Made by a program: the position numbers and the translations under genes
Shown: piece by piece, positions 28,123-38,558 of the stretch
How positions within the stretch are numbered: the stretch's first letter is position 1
How the letters are laid out: each line of letters begins with the position of its first letter
The notes under the pieces: generated by a model
Seen by the model: only the letters and a program-made list of their open reading frames with translations
Databases searched by the model: none
What the model was told of the DNA's origin: nothing
Assembly (NCBI RefSeq): GCF_041227145.1
Contig: NZ_JBGFSP010000003.1
Coordinates: 3,038,001-3,102,000 of the forward strand
DNA: 64,000 nt
Direction: 5' to 3'
Source of the DNA: Bacteroides sp. AN502(2024)
Lineage (GTDB): Bacteria; Bacteroidota; Bacteroidia; Bacteroidales; Bacteroidaceae

Positions 28123-31100
28123 ATGAGAAAATTATATATTATTCAAATTTTACTTTTATGTTGTTTGGGCGTTATGGCCCAAAAAGCGGAGAAATCGCTG
28201 ACTATTTCGGGTATAGTTGTCGATAAGTCGTCCGTTAAGGAACCGATTATCGGTGCTAATATCTTTTTGAAAGACCGTCCGGGCGTAGGTACAACGACCG
28301 ATTTGGATGGTAGGTTTAAAGTTCAGGCACATAAAGGAGACGTGCTGATCGTTAATTATATCGGATATGATAAGATAGAATATCTCGTTACAGATAGCCA
28401 AACAAACTTGATTCTTAAAATGACTCCTTCTGCTACTGCTTTGGACGAAGTTGTAGTGGTGGGTATGGGAACCCAACGTAAAGTGAGCGTAGTAGGAGCT
28501 ATTACAAGTGTGGATATTGGGGATCTTGCTGTTCCGGCTACTTCGCTGAATAACTCTTTGGGAGGTAGAGTACCGGGAGTTATATCTATCCAGTCGAGCG
28601 GTGAGCCGGGGAAAAATATCTCGGAATTTTGGGTGCGCGGTATAGGAACATTTGGTGCTAACAGTTCGGCTTTGGTGTTGATTGATGGTTTGGAAGGTAA
28701 TCTGAGTCAGGTCGATCCTGCTGATGTAGAGAGTTTTTCTGTTTTAAAAGATGCTTCTGCAACGGCGGTTTACGGTGTTCGTGGTGCTAACGGAGTAATT
28801 CTTGTAACGACCAAGCGGGGTACAGTAGAGAAACTCAAAATTACAGCCCGTGCCAATTTTACTATTTCACAGTTGAAGCGGTTACCTAAATATTTGAGAG
28901 CTTATGATTATGCCAAGCTGGCCAATGAAGCCAGAGTCGTTTCAGGAGAGAAAGAACTCTATTCTCCTATGGAAATGGATTTGATCCAATATCAATTGGA
29001 CCCGGATTTGTATCCGGATGTAAACTGGCAAGACGAAATTCTGCATAAGACTTCTTTCCAGCAGACTTATTATGTCAGTGCACAGGGAGGTGGCAGTATT
29101 GCCCGTTATTTTGTGAGTATGGGTATGTCGAAAGAATCGGCAGCATATATTCAAGACCCTGACAGCCGTTACAAGGCAGACACAGGATACAACACATATA
29201 ATTATCGAACCAATTTGGATATCAATGTCACTAAGTCAACCATCCTCTATTTGGGTTTGGACGGATTTATATCCAATAAAAAAGAGCCGGGAATGGCTAA
29301 CACAGATTTACTTTGGAATGCTCAGTCAATGTTGACTCCGTTGACTATTCCTACTAGGTTTTTAACAGGGCAACTTCCGGCTTATGGTGTCAACGATGCT
29401 TATTCACCTTATGTTATGCTTAATCATACGGGAATGGCTACCCGCGAGACTTACAAAAATATGGCGACTCTCGCTTTGAATCAGGATTTATCATTTCTTT
29501 TGAAAGGATTGAAAGTAAAAGTACAGGGTGCGTTGAATAGCAACGTGTATTATGATGAGACTCGTTTTGTAATGCCGGAGATGTATTCTGCTATCGGGAG
29601 AACGACTTCTGGAGAACTTCAACTGGCAAAGAAAGTTGATGCTCAAGCTGCTACATTTACTAAGAAATTGAATCATTGGCGTAAATATCATTTTGAATTT
29701 ACCGCCAATTATGAAAGGTTGTTCAACGACAAACACAGGACAACAGCATTGCTTTACTACTATATGAGTGATGAGAAAGCGACTAAAGACATCACAAACA
29801 GTATGAGTGCCATTCCCAAACGCTACCAGGGAGTATCCGGAAGAATCACTTATAGTTTTAAAGATACCTATTTCATTGATGCAAACTTCGGTTATACAGG
29901 TTCCGAAAACTTCGAGCCAGGTAAGCAATTCGGCTTCTTTCCTTCGGGAGCTATCGGTTGGGTGCCGACAAACTATGATTTCATGCGGAAAGCGATGCCC
30001 TGGCTGGATTTCCTTAAAATCCGTTTCTCGTATGGGCAAGTAGGTAACGATCGTATTTCTAATAAACGTTTCCCTTATCTGACTATTATTAATTCTAATG
30101 CACCTACGGGCTGGGGAAGCGATTCCAATGGCGTAAACGAGTCTATCGTAGGTGCAGACAATCTAGCTTGGGAGAAATCCACCAAGGCAGACGTAGGTAT
30201 TGAAGCGAAATTCTTCAAAGAAAAACTCTCTTTAGTGATCGATTATTTTAATGACCAGAGAAATGGTATTTTCCAGCAGAGAACTCAGGTACCCGATTTT
30301 GCAGGTATCATCACCATGCCTTATGGTAATGTGGGTAAGATGCGCAGCTACGGAGCTGACGGAAACATTTCTTATTCACAGGATATAGACAAAGACTTCT
30401 CATTTACGATCAGAGGAAACTTTACTTATTCGAAGAACGATGTGCAGAACTGGGAACAGGCTGATCCTAAATATCCCTATCAGCAGATAAGCGGTATGCC
30501 GTATGGCGTGCAACGTGGTTATATAGCATTGGGATTATTCAGAGACGAACAGGATGTGGAAAGTAGTCCGTCGCAGTTTGGGACTGTCCGTCCGGGTGAT
30601 ATTAAATATAAAGATGTGAATAGTGATGGACGTATAACGGAAGATGACCGGGTGCCGTTGGCATACTCTAACTATCCGTTATTGATGTATGGATTTGGTG
30701 GGGAATTCCGTTACAAGTCATTTACGCTGGCTTGTCTGTTCAAAGGAACGGGAAATACAACCTATTTTAAAGTCGGTAATGGCTATGAAATGGGATATAT
30801 ACCTTTCCACGGTGAAAAGACTGGTAATGTGCCTGTGGAAGCGGCTATTCAAGCGAATCGCTGGACACCCGCCTGGTACTCGGGAGATCCTTCTACCGAG
30901 AATCCTAATGCAGCATTCCCTCGATTGTCCTATGGCAAGAACGAAAATAATACCAAGCTGTCTACTTTCTGGAAAGACAATGCACGCTATTTGCGTCTAC
31001 AGGAAATTAGCTTGACTTATAATCTGAAGACCAGAGGATTTGTAAAAAGACTGGGGATACAGTCATTCGATTTTCAATTGGTGGGATATAATCTGGCAGT

Positions 31101-31203
31101 CTGGAGCGGTGTGAAAACAGTGGATCCGGAACAAGCACAGAAAATGGGGCGTGTATATCCTATTCCTGCCCGCTACGCATTTCAAACCTATATCCATTTC
31201 TAA
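28123..31203 (+). CDS. SusC-like TonB-dependent outer-membrane transporter
   Basis: A 1026-residue protein. The signal peptide ends at VMAQ (about residue 20). A carboxypeptidase-regulatory-like domain (residues ~27-105: ISGIVVDKSSVKEPIIGANI) is followed by the TonB-box-like segment LDEVVVVGMG and the plug domain (SFSVLKDASATAVYGVRGAN, ~residues 205-225). The C-terminal beta barrel ends in ARYAFQTYIHF, with terminal Phe. It forms the outer-membrane channel of a SusC/SusD complex. No neighbouring glycoside hydrolase, sigma/anti-sigma pair or hybrid two-component regulator is present, so the substrate cannot be inferred. Confidence 0.93.
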   Translation: MRKLYIIQILLLCCLGVMAQKAEKSLTISGIVVDKSSVKEPIIGANIFLKDRPGVGTTTDLDGRFKVQAHKGDVLIVNYIGYDKIEYLVTDSQTNLILKMTPSATALDEVVVVGMGTQRKVSVVGAITSVDIGDLAVPATSLNNSLGGRVPGVISIQSSGEPGKNISEFWVRGIGTFGANSSALVLIDGLEGNLSQVDPADVESFSVLKDASATAVYGVRGANGVILVTTKRGTVEKLKITARANFTISQLKRLPKYLRAYDYAKLANEARVVSGEKELYSPMEMDLIQYQLDPDLYPDVNWQDEILHKTSFQQTYYVSAQGGGSIARYFVSMGMSKESAAYIQDPDSRYKADTGYNTYNYRTNLDINVTKSTILYLGLDGFISNKKEPGMANTDLLWNAQSMLTPLTIPTRFLTGQLPAYGVNDAYSPYVMLNHTGMATRETYKNMATLALNQDLSFLLKGLKVKVQGALNSNVYYDETRFVMPEMYSAIGRTTSGELQLAKKVDAQAATFTKKLNHWRKYHFEFTANYERLFNDKHRTTALLYYYMSDEKATKDITNSMSAIPKRYQGVSGRITYSFKDTYFIDANFGYTGSENFEPGKQFGFFPSGAIGWVPTNYDFMRKAMPWLDFLKIRFSYGQVGNDRISNKRFPYLTIINSNAPTGWGSDSNGVNESIVGADNLAWEKSTKADVGIEAKFFKEKLSLVIDYFNDQRNGIFQQRTQVPDFAGIITMPYGNVGKMRSYGADGNISYSQDIDKDFSFTIRGNFTYSKNDVQNWEQADPKYPYQQISGMPYGVQRGYIALGLFRDEQDVESSPSQFGTVRPGDIKYKDVNSDGRITEDDRVPLAYSNYPLLMYGFGGEFRYKSFTLACLFKGTGNTTYFKVGNGYEMGYIPFHGEKTGNVPVEAAIQANRWTPAWYSGDPSTENPNAAFPRLSYGKNENNTKLSTFWKDNARYLRLQEISLTYNLKTRGFVKRLGIQSFDFQLVGYNLAVWSGVKTVDPEQAQKMGRVYPIPARYAFQTYIHF

Positions 31204-31206
31204 ACA

Positions 31207-33231
31207 ATGCATGATATGAAATATTTTAAAAGATTAATGATAACGCTATGTACAGCGTTCTATTTTTGCTTGTCCTCCTGCAATTATTTGAATGTGGATG
31301 AGTACTTTGCTGATACATTGGGATACGATTCTATTTTCCAGAATAAAATGAATCTTCAGAAATATTTATGGGCTACGGCTGCTTTCTTCCCTGACGAGGG
31401 CGCTATCTGGGGCGGTGCTTATACACCGGGTGTTACCGGTTCGGATGAAGCCTTTGTGCAATGGAACACGGGTGAATTTCCCGGAGTAACATTTGTTTTG
31501 GGACACACGACTCCCGACAACTTGGGAACGATGAACAACTGGGCACAGATGTATAAAATCATTCGTAAGGTTAATATTATTTTCAGCAGAATCAATGAAT
31601 GTAAAGACCTTACAAATATAGAACAACGCGAGATTCTAGGCTATGCACATTTTATGAGAGGATATGCTTATTATAATTTGCTTCAAAACTTTGGTCCTGT
31701 CATTCTTGTTGGAGATGAGCCGATGAATACCAATGAATCTCCTGCATACTATAATAGGGAAAGAGCAACGTATGATGAATCGGTAGATTATATCTGTAAC
31801 GAACTGGAAATTGCTGCAAATTATATTCCTTTGCGGGTGACGGTATCTCAATTCGGGCGTCCTACACGCGGAGCTGCGTATGCGCTGATTGCTCGCTTAC
31901 GGTTGCAACAGGCAAGCCCCTTGTTTAATGGAGGAAGTGCGGCGAAAACGACTTTCGGAGGTTGGATGCGTAAATCGGATAATGTTCCTTATGTCAGCCA
32001 AACTTATGACGAACAACGTTGGGCGGTAGCTGCGCATGCTGCTAAACGGGTAATTGATATGGATATGTACGAGTTGCATACCGTAAAAGATGACAAGTAC
32101 ACACCGGAATTGCCGACCAATGTATCAGACGTAAACTATTACACAAAGAATTTCCCAAAAGGGGCTTTAGGGATTGATCCTTATAAGTCTTACAGCGATA
32201 TGTTTACGGGTGAATCGACCGCTACCAAGAATCCGGAATATATATGGGGAAGAACATCCACCAGTCTTCTTAATTATACCCGGCACGCTTTTCCGGTGGG
32301 GGTAATGAGAGGATATAATGGAATGGCTGTTCCTCAGAAGTTTATTGATGCTTACTATATGGTTGATGGTAGAGATCGTACCAATTCGAGTGACGAATAT
32401 CCATATCAGGAAGACGGATTCACTTCTGAAGTGAAGTCTTTCTCTGGATACCAGTTAAAGAGCGGTGTTTATAATATGTATATAAACCGCGAACCGCGCT
32501 TCTATGCATCGATAGGTTTTAGCGGTTGTTTCTGGCCTTGTGCCTCTACGAGTGAAGCTGTGAAGAAAAATGTCTATGTCTATTATTGGAAAGGTGCCAG
32601 TGGTTATGGAGCTTCCGGAAAGGATAAAGCGATAGGTTCCGGTGACGCCAACAATTATCCGGTGACAGGGTATGTGATGAAGAAATATGTCCATAATGAT
32701 GATGCATGGAGTGGCACCGATGCAACGGTATTACCTAAATCATTCCCCATTATCCGCTATGCGGAAATATTACTTTCGTATGTAGAAGCATTGAATAATC
32801 TGACTGGGTCCCATACGGTGACTTTCAGCGATGAAAGCACGGGCATTTATACTCGCGATATGAATGAAATGGCGAAATACTTTAATATGGTTCGCTACCG
32901 AGCGGGTTTGCCGGGCTTGACTACCGATGAGTTAAGTTCTGCCGATAAAATGTTCGACATCATTGTGAGAGAACGCATGATTGAGTTCCTTCACGAGAAC
33001 AGACGTTTTTATGATGTCCGTCGCTGGGGTATTTACTTGGATACGGAAAAAGAACCGATTGTAGGTATGAATACGGACGGGTTTGAAGATGAATTTTTCC
33101 AAAGGACAACGGTCAATCATCTTTTTGCACGTACCAGAGTGGCCGATAAGAAAATGGTCTTTCTGCCTATTCCCCGTTCTGAATTGCGGAAAGTGCCATT
33201 AATGGACCAGAATCCGGGTTGGGATAATTAA
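31207..33231 (+). CDS. SusD-like nutrient-binding lipoprotein
   Basis: A 674-residue protein with a lipoprotein signal (LSSC, then NYLNVDEYF). The ATG three codons further on (31216, MKYFKRLM) is an equally good start and gives a more typical signal peptide. The TPR-like SusD/RagB core is visible: GYAHFMRGYAYYNLLQNFGPV, PTRGAAYALIARLRLQ, and the C-terminal FPIIRYAEILLSYVEALN and REFLHENRRFYDVRRWG-like block. It caps the SusC-like barrel encoded 3 bp upstream and binds the ligand at the cell surface. It is slightly long for the family (most are 500-600 residues). Confidence 0.93.
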   Translation: MHDMKYFKRLMITLCTAFYFCLSSCNYLNVDEYFADTLGYDSIFQNKMNLQKYLWATAAFFPDEGAIWGGAYTPGVTGSDEAFVQWNTGEFPGVTFVLGHTTPDNLGTMNNWAQMYKIIRKVNIIFSRINECKDLTNIEQREILGYAHFMRGYAYYNLLQNFGPVILVGDEPMNTNESPAYYNRERATYDESVDYICNELEIAANYIPLRVTVSQFGRPTRGAAYALIARLRLQQASPLFNGGSAAKTTFGGWMRKSDNVPYVSQTYDEQRWAVAAHAAKRVIDMDMYELHTVKDDKYTPELPTNVSDVNYYTKNFPKGALGIDPYKSYSDMFTGESTATKNPEYIWGRTSTSLLNYTRHAFPVGVMRGYNGMAVPQKFIDAYYMVDGRDRTNSSDEYPYQEDGFTSEVKSFSGYQLKSGVYNMYINREPRFYASIGFSGCFWPCASTSEAVKKNVYVYYWKGASGYGASGKDKAIGSGDANNYPVTGYVMKKYVHNDDAWSGTDATVLPKSFPIIRYAEILLSYVEALNNLTGSHTVTFSDESTGIYTRDMNEMAKYFNMVRYRAGLPGLTTDELSSADKMFDIIVRERMIEFLHENRRFYDVRRWGIYLDTEKEPIVGMNTDGFEDEFFQRTTVNHLFARTRVADKKMVFLPIPRSELRKVPLMDQNPGWDN

Positions 33232-33256
33232 CGGGAACTATAAATTAAAATTTGAT

Positions 33257-34276
33257 ATGAGAATGAAATCAATAACAAAATATATGATGTATGGTGCCGT
33301 GTTAATGGGATTGACAGCGTGCAATGAAAATTCAATATTTGAAGGTGAGCTATACAAGAAGGTGGTGTATGTGTTAAGTGAAACGGACTTGACGTTTCCG
33401 GCCACTCATTCGCTGAATACTCCGGTCTCCGTTGGGTATATAACCATTTACGCAGGTGGTACGCGGGCTATTGATCAGGACGTGACCGTAACGTTGGAAG
33501 AAGATCCTGACTTGATTGATAAGTATAATCATGATAACTTTGACTTGGACGAGGATAAGTACGCCAAAGAACTGGATCCTTCCAGATATACAGTTAAAAG
33601 TTATACTGCGGTGATGAAAGTTGGCGATCAGGACCCTTATGTAAAGTTGCCTATTGAGGTCAGGACCGAGGGATTGTCTCCCGATTCCACTTATCTGATT
33701 CCTTTACGGATTGCCAGTTGCACTCCTTATGAAGTGAATAAGGATAAGTCGCGGGTGTTGTACAGGGTGTATATTGAAAATGATTTTACCAGCCAGAAAA
33801 GTCCTTTGACATTATTTATGAGGGGCACTCAGTTGCGGGAAGATGATACAAAGCCTACACAGATATCGGCGAATAAGATTCTATATCCCTTGTCGAAACG
33901 AGGTGTGAGATTGAATGCAGGCATTGAAAACAGTGCCAATAAAGCAGAAGAGGAGTTGATAAACAAGTCGAGCCTTATCATGGAAATTGGTGAGGAGGAA
34001 CTGACTTATATCGATGGAACCAAGTATAATACTCTTATGCTAAAACCTTATAAATCTGAATTGATAGAGGTCGTACAATTACCCGGTACGACTGATGATG
34101 ATGAAGCATTGTCTGTCCAGCAAGCAAACAGATACATCACCGTAGACGGAGTTACCCGTTTTTATCTTTCTTATAAATACCGTACACTGAAAACTGCTGC
34201 AATCGGCGACGCACCTGCCGAATGGAACTCATGGATCGAAGTTTATGAGAACATGAAAGTTCCTACTGACGACTAA
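33257..34276 (+). CDS. DUF1735/DUF4361-type surface lipoprotein
   Basis: A 339-residue lipoprotein. The signal ends LTAC (Cys about residue 22). Residues ~45-155 have the beta-rich pattern of DUF1735 (VYVLSETDLTF, VTLEEDPDLIDKYN, GLSPDSTYLIPLRI). The C-terminal part (ADGTKYNTLMLKP region, ITVDGVTRFYLSYKYR) resembles DUF4361. Such proteins occupy the SusE/SusF position and probably bind the transported glycan or glycoprotein; this is inference. It is the last gene of the four-gene operon and ends 52 bp before a strong terminator. Confidence 0.75.
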   Translation: MRMKSITKYMMYGAVLMGLTACNENSIFEGELYKKVVYVLSETDLTFPATHSLNTPVSVGYITIYAGGTRAIDQDVTVTLEEDPDLIDKYNHDNFDLDEDKYAKELDPSRYTVKSYTAVMKVGDQDPYVKLPIEVRTEGLSPDSTYLIPLRIASCTPYEVNKDKSRVLYRVYIENDFTSQKSPLTLFMRGTQLREDDTKPTQISANKILYPLSKRGVRLNAGIENSANKAEEELINKSSLIMEIGEEELTYIDGTKYNTLMLKPYKSELIEVVQLPGTTDDDEALSVQQANRYITVDGVTRFYLSYKYRTLKTAAIGDAPAEWNSWIEVYENMKVPTDD

Positions 34277-34328
34277 GTTCGTTTGTAATGAACGATTGGT
34301 TTAAACAAGGTAAAGGCTTATTCTTTTG

Positions 34329-34384
34329 AATCCCGTATACGTGATAGTTATAGTATTCAGAATAACGTATACGGGATTTTTTTA
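34329..34384. terminator. Strong bidirectional terminator between convergent genes
   Basis: AATCCCGTATACGT and ACGTATACGGGATT are perfectly complementary arms of 14 bp, followed by T7 on the plus strand and preceded by A/T-rich sequence on the other. It separates the SusC/SusD operon from the minus-strand dipeptidase gene. Confidence 0.88.
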
Positions 34385-34408
34385 TGTGTATGTTGTCTGT
34401 CTGCTTTA

Positions 34409-35770
34409 TCATCCGGCATATTCCTGATGAAATTTGATCACAGCTTCAATACCTTTCCTGAAAATATCCAGTGAGAAGTTTTCGTTTGGCGAATGGATCG
34501 CGTCCGATTCCAGACCGAATCCCATGAGTACAGTTTTAACTCCTAAAACCTGTTCAAAAGTAGAAATGATAGGAATGCTGCCGCCACGGCGTACAGCCAA
34601 CGGCTTTTTCCCGAAAGCTACTTCAAAACCTTTTTCGGCAGCCTGATAGGCTGCAAGTGAAATCGGGCAGACATAGCCCTGTCCACCGTGCATCGGCGTT
34701 ACTTTCACTTGAACCGTTTCCGGAGCAATACTGAGAATATAATCAGCGAACATCTGCGAAATCTTATGATGATCCTGATGCGGAACTAGTCTGCAGGATA
34801 CTTTGGCATAAGCCTTTGAAGGGAGCACGGTCTTCGATCCTTCTCCCATATACCCGCCCCAAATGCCGCATACATCAAAAGACGGACGACAACTATTGCG
34901 TTCCAGTGTACTGTATCCTTTCTCTCCGAAAAGTTCTTTTACGCCGATTGCCTCCTTATACTTCTTTTCATCGAAAGGGATATGAGCAATCATTTCACGC
35001 TCGGCTTGCGGCACTTCTTCCACATCGTCGTAAAATCCGGGGACGGTGATTCGTCCGTCTGCGTCCGTCACCTTGTTGATTATCAGGCAAAGCACATTGA
35101 TAGGATTGGCTACCGCACCACCGAAGTGCCCGGAATGCAGGTCACGGTTCGGTCCTGTTACTTCGATTTCCCAATAAGCCAGTCCACGCAGGCCGGTGGT
35201 TAAGGACGGCAGTTCGGCTCCCAGCATACTGGTATCCGATACAAGGATGACATCAGCTTTCAGCAACTCTTTATGTTCTTCGCAGAAAGCCTCCAGGCTG
35301 GGAGAACCAATTTCTTCTTCACCTTCGAAAATGAATTTCACATTATTTTTCAGCAAACCGTTCTTGACGAGATATTCGAAAGCTTTCACCTGAATGAATG
35401 ATTGTCCTTTGTCATCATCTGCTCCACGTGCCCAAATATGCCCGTCCCGTATTTCTGGTTCAAACGGTTGGTTCTTCCAAAGTTCTAGCGGTTCGGCTGG
35501 CATCACGTCATAATGAGCATACACCAATACGGTCTTTGCAGCCGGATCGACGATCTTTTGAGCAAAAACAATCGGATTGCCTTTTGAGGGCATAACCAAT
35601 GCTTCATCTGTTCCGGCTTCAAGTAGCAACTGTGTCCAACGTTCCGCACAGGCCAGCATATCATCGTGATGTTCCGGCAGAGCACTGATGCTGGGGATGC
35701 GGATGAGGCTGAACAAGTCATTTATCATTTCCGGTTCGTGCGCTGCTATGTATTTTTGAATTTTGTTCAT
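34409..35770 (-). CDS. M20-family dipeptidase
   Basis: A 453-residue zinc peptidase. Metal and catalytic motifs: VYAHYDVMPAEP (His ligand and Asp), WARGADDDKGQ (bridging Asp), and IFEGEEEIGSPS (catalytic Glu and Glu ligand). The dimerisation/lid domain contains RDLHSGHFGGAVANP. The C-terminal segment is GFGLESDAIHSPNENF (His ligand). The product resembles bacterial peptidase M20 dipeptidases of the CNDP-like type; cytoplasmic, with no signal peptide. Its start codon overlaps the aroC stop codon by 1 bp (TAATG), so translation is coupled. Confidence 0.93.
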   Translation of the reverse strand: MNKIQKYIAAHEPEMINDLFSLIRIPSISALPEHHDDMLACAERWTQLLLEAGTDEALVMPSKGNPIVFAQKIVDPAAKTVLVYAHYDVMPAEPLELWKNQPFEPEIRDGHIWARGADDDKGQSFIQVKAFEYLVKNGLLKNNVKFIFEGEEEIGSPSLEAFCEEHKELLKADVILVSDTSMLGAELPSLTTGLRGLAYWEIEVTGPNRDLHSGHFGGAVANPINVLCLIINKVTDADGRITVPGFYDDVEEVPQAEREMIAHIPFDEKKYKEAIGVKELFGEKGYSTLERNSCRPSFDVCGIWGGYMGEGSKTVLPSKAYAKVSCRLVPHQDHHKISQMFADYILSIAPETVQVKVTPMHGGQGYVCPISLAAYQAAEKGFEVAFGKKPLAVRRGGSIPIISTFEQVLGVKTVLMGFGLESDAIHSPNENFSLDIFRKGIEAVIKFHQEYAG

Positions 35771-36846
35771 TACAGTTGTGTTGTTTTATCCAGTAAGTAA
35801 TAATCGAGTATGGTCATGGCAGCCATTGCTTCTACGATAGGTACAGCACGGGGAAGGACACAAGCGTCGTGGCGTCCGCGTGCTTTCAGAGTGGTGTCGA
35901 TGCCGTCAATGTTGACAGTTTCCTGTTCCATCAGCAACGTTGCAATCGGTTTGAATACTACACGGAAATAGATATCCTGACCATTACTCAATCCTCCCTG
36001 GATACCTCCGGAGTGATTGGTACGTGTCTCAATCCGTCCGTTGTTATTATAGAAAACATCATTCTGTTCGGAACCTTTCATTTTCAATCCCTTGAATCCT
36101 ACACCGTATTCGAATGCTTTAGCTGCGTTGATGCTTAACATTGCATTTCCCAAGGCAGCGTGGAGTTTACCGAAAACAGGTTGGCCCAATCCGATGGGAC
36201 ACCCTTTAATGACGCAGGTTAGTGTACCTCCGATGGTGTCTCCCTCGCCCTTTACCTTATATATAAGGTCTGCCATTTCTTTTGCTTTTTCAGGGTCTGG
36301 GCAACGTACATCGTTGGTTTCTATCAGGTCGAAGTTGTAGTCTGAGTAAGTACCCTCGAGCTTGATAGGACCCACCTGAGAGGTATAGGCAGTGATGCTG
36401 ACTCCCAGTTGGCGAAGTGCTAACTTGGCCAGTGCACCGGCTACAACGCGCGAAATTGTTTCGCGTGCAGAAGAACGTCCGCCACCGCGATGGTCACGGA
36501 TTCCATATTTCACTGTGTATGTGTAATCAGCGTGTGAAGGACGATATACATTTTTCAGATTGTTGTAGTCATTGGAATGCTGGTTTTCATTCCAAACGAT
36601 AAAACCGATAGGACACCCGGTTGATTTCCCCTCAAAGATGCCTGAAAGAAACTCCACTTTATCAGCTTCTTTACGTGGGGTAGTGAGGATCGATTGTCCC
36701 GGGCGGCGGCGATTCAGTTCTTGTTGTATAAATTCTTCGTCGATGATAATTCCTGCCGGAAATCCGTCAATCACTCCTCCAACTCCTTTTCCATGGGACT
36801 CACCGAAGCTTGTGAGTCGAAAGATATTGCCAAATGAATTAAACAT
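35770..36846 (-). CDS. aroC: Chorismate synthase
   Basis: A 358-residue protein from the ATG at 36846 ([19 protein letters not shown]). An upstream in-frame ATG at 36885 would add 13 residues not seen in the family. [18 protein letters not shown] is the N-terminal signature. [18 protein letters not shown] and the C-terminal [18 protein letters not shown] carry FMN and EPSP ligands. It forms chorismate, the precursor used by the menaquinone operon and the aromatic amino acid routes. It is followed by the dipeptidase gene with a 1-bp overlap. Confidence 0.96.
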   Translation of the reverse strand: MFNSFGNIFRLTSFGESHGKGVGGVIDGFPAGIIIDEEFIQQELNRRRPGQSILTTPRKEADKVEFLSGIFEGKSTGCPIGFIVWNENQHSNDYNNLKNVYRPSHADYTYTVKYGIRDHRGGGRSSARETISRVVAGALAKLALRQLGVSITAYTSQVGPIKLEGTYSDYNFDLIETNDVRCPDPEKAKEMADLIYKVKGEGDTIGGTLTCVIKGCPIGLGQPVFGKLHAALGNAMLSINAAKAFEYGVGFKGLKMKGSEQNDVFYNNNGRIETRTNHSGGIQGGLSNGQDIYFRVVFKPIATLLMEQETVNIDGIDTTLKARGRHDACVLPRAVPIVEAMAAMTILDYYLLDKTTQL

Positions 36847-36873
36847 AGTTGTGGCTTTAAAATTTACTATATG

Positions 36874-36881
36874 CAAATATA
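36874..36881 (-). promoter_or_regulatory. -7 element for aroC
   Basis: The minus strand reads TATATTTG (TAnnTTTG), 28 bp before the chosen aroC ATG at 36846. This position inside the longer ORF supports the shorter start. Confidence 0.5.
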
Positions 36882-37129
36882 ACAAAGTTTTCGATAAGAA
36901 AGTTGTGAACTCAAAATATCTTCGAAATAATAGTTTGTATTCCGTACCGCTGTAGACTAATTGTTGCTCTTGGAGTCAATGTAAATTCAAGACTAAGTTT
37001 TGAAGAATCATGTGTTTTGCTTTCATATTTCTATCAATTCTTTCTGTAAAAGTTAGGTATAGGAGGATTTTTATAACAATATGAGATTTAATTTGTCCAT
37101 TATAGAACGTTGGATAAGAAAGAATTTCC

Positions 37130-37137
37130 TATTTTTG
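37130..37137 (+). promoter_or_regulatory. -7 element for the CyuA-like gene
   Basis: TATTTTTG matches TAnnTTTG, 22 bp before the ATG at 37160. A GTTGG segment at 37109-37113 may serve as a weak -33 box at 17 bp. Between aroC and this element (36890-37120) nothing else is visible. Confidence 0.5.
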
Positions 37138-37159
37138 TGGAACTAAAATTTATAAAACT

Positions 37160-38446
37160 ATGACTGAATCAGAAAGAAAGCAAATTATAGGATTGATTAA
37201 GAAAGAAGTCATTCCAGCTATTGGATGTACGGAACCTATCGCAGTAGCACTTTGTGTAGCTAAAGCCGTTGAAACACTGGGAGTGAAACCGGAAAAGATT
37301 GACATTTTGTTGAGTGCTAATATACTAAAGAATGCCATGGGAGTGGGAATTCCTGGAACAGGTATGGTAGGGCTTCCCATAGCCGTTGCTTTAGGTGCGT
37401 TAATTGGCAAATCAGATTATCAGTTGGAGGTGTTGAGAGACTGTACGCCGGAAGCTGTAGAACAGGGGAAACTGTTCATTGCAGAAAAACGAATTTCTAT
37501 CTCTCTGAAAGAAGATATTACGGAAAAACTTTATATCGAGGTGAACTGTAAAGCTGGAGATAATACAGCTACAGCCATCATTGCCGGTGGACACACTACC
37601 TTTATATATATAGCCAAGGGGGCACAGACGTTGCTCGATAAGCAACATACGGTCAGCGAGGAAGAGGAAGATGCCTCACTCGAATTAAACTTGCGTAAAG
37701 TCTATGACTTTGCATTGACAGCTCCGCTGGATGAAATCCGTTTTATCCTTGATACAGCCCGTTTGAATAAAGCTGCTGCCGAACAATCTTTTAAAGGTAA
37801 CTATGGACATTCTTTAGGTAAAATGCTTCGGGGAAATTACGAACATAAAGTGATGGGTGACAGCGTATTTTCTCATATTCTCTCTTATACATCGGCTGCT
37901 TGTGATGCCCGGATGGCAGGTGTAATGATTCCTGTCATGAGTAATTCGGGAAGCGGTAATCAGGGGATATCCGCCACACTCCCTGTCGTAGTCTTTGCTG
38001 AAGAAAACGGAAAAAACGAAGAGGAACTTATTCGTGCTTTAATACTAAGCCATCTTACTGTTATATACATCAAACAGAGTTTAGGACGTCTGTCTGCCTT
38101 GTGTGGCTGTGTGGTAGCTGCCACCGGATCCAGTTGTGGAATCACTTGGTTGATGGGAGGAAACTATAATCAAGTTGCCTCCGCAGTTCAAAACATGATT
38201 GCTAATCTGGCAGGAATGATTTGTGACGGTGCAAAACCGAGTTGTGCTTTGAAAGTAACTACCGGAGTTTCGACTGCTGTATTATCGGCTATGATGGCAA
38301 TAGAAAACCGTTGCGTGACTTCTGTAGAGGGAATTATCGATGAAGATGTAGATCAAAGTATCCGTAACTTGACGAGAATCGGTTCGCAAGCCATGAACGA
38401 AACGGATAAAATGGTACTTGACATTATGACACACAAAGGGTGCTGA
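37160..38446 (+). CDS. L-cysteine desulfidase family protein (CyuA/UPF0597)
   Basis: A 428-residue protein. EVIPAIGCTEPIAVALCVAKA is the N-terminal UPF0597 signature, with the conserved Cys. VMIPVMSNSGSGNQGISATLPV is central. The C-terminal half resembles the serine dehydratase alpha domain (GCVVAATGSSCGITWLMGGN, MICDGAKPSCALKV), whose cysteines bind an Fe-S cluster. The closest described activity is L-cysteine desulfidase (pyruvate, sulfide and ammonia from cysteine). Function is assigned by family only. The gene appears monocistronic. Confidence 0.85.
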   Translation: MTESERKQIIGLIKKEVIPAIGCTEPIAVALCVAKAVETLGVKPEKIDILLSANILKNAMGVGIPGTGMVGLPIAVALGALIGKSDYQLEVLRDCTPEAVEQGKLFIAEKRISISLKEDITEKLYIEVNCKAGDNTATAIIAGGHTTFIYIAKGAQTLLDKQHTVSEEEEDASLELNLRKVYDFALTAPLDEIRFILDTARLNKAAAEQSFKGNYGHSLGKMLRGNYEHKVMGDSVFSHILSYTSAACDARMAGVMIPVMSNSGSGNQGISATLPVVVFAEENGKNEEELIRALILSHLTVIYIKQSLGRLSALCGCVVAATGSSCGITWLMGGNYNQVASAVQNMIANLAGMICDGAKPSCALKVTTGVSTAVLSAMMAIENRCVTSVEGIIDEDVDQSIRNLTRIGSQAMNETDKMVLDIMTHKGC

Positions 38447-38491
38447 TTTTAAGTATCAGGTATTAAGTATTAGCCGGAATAACGGCATAAA

Positions 38492-38549
38492 AAAGTATTA
38501 AGTATTAAATTTGCGGCTATATCTGCACGAAATTAATACTTAATACTTT
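38492..38549. terminator. AT-rich hairpin between convergent genes
   Basis: AAGTATTAAGTATTAAATTT and AAATTAATACTTAATACTTT pair almost perfectly (one base missing) around a GC-richer loop. TATTAAGTATTA also occurs once more upstream (about 38460-38472). It likely terminates the CyuA-like gene and, in the opposite direction, the SlyD-like gene. Confidence 0.6.
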
Positions 38550-38558
38550 ATACTTCAA

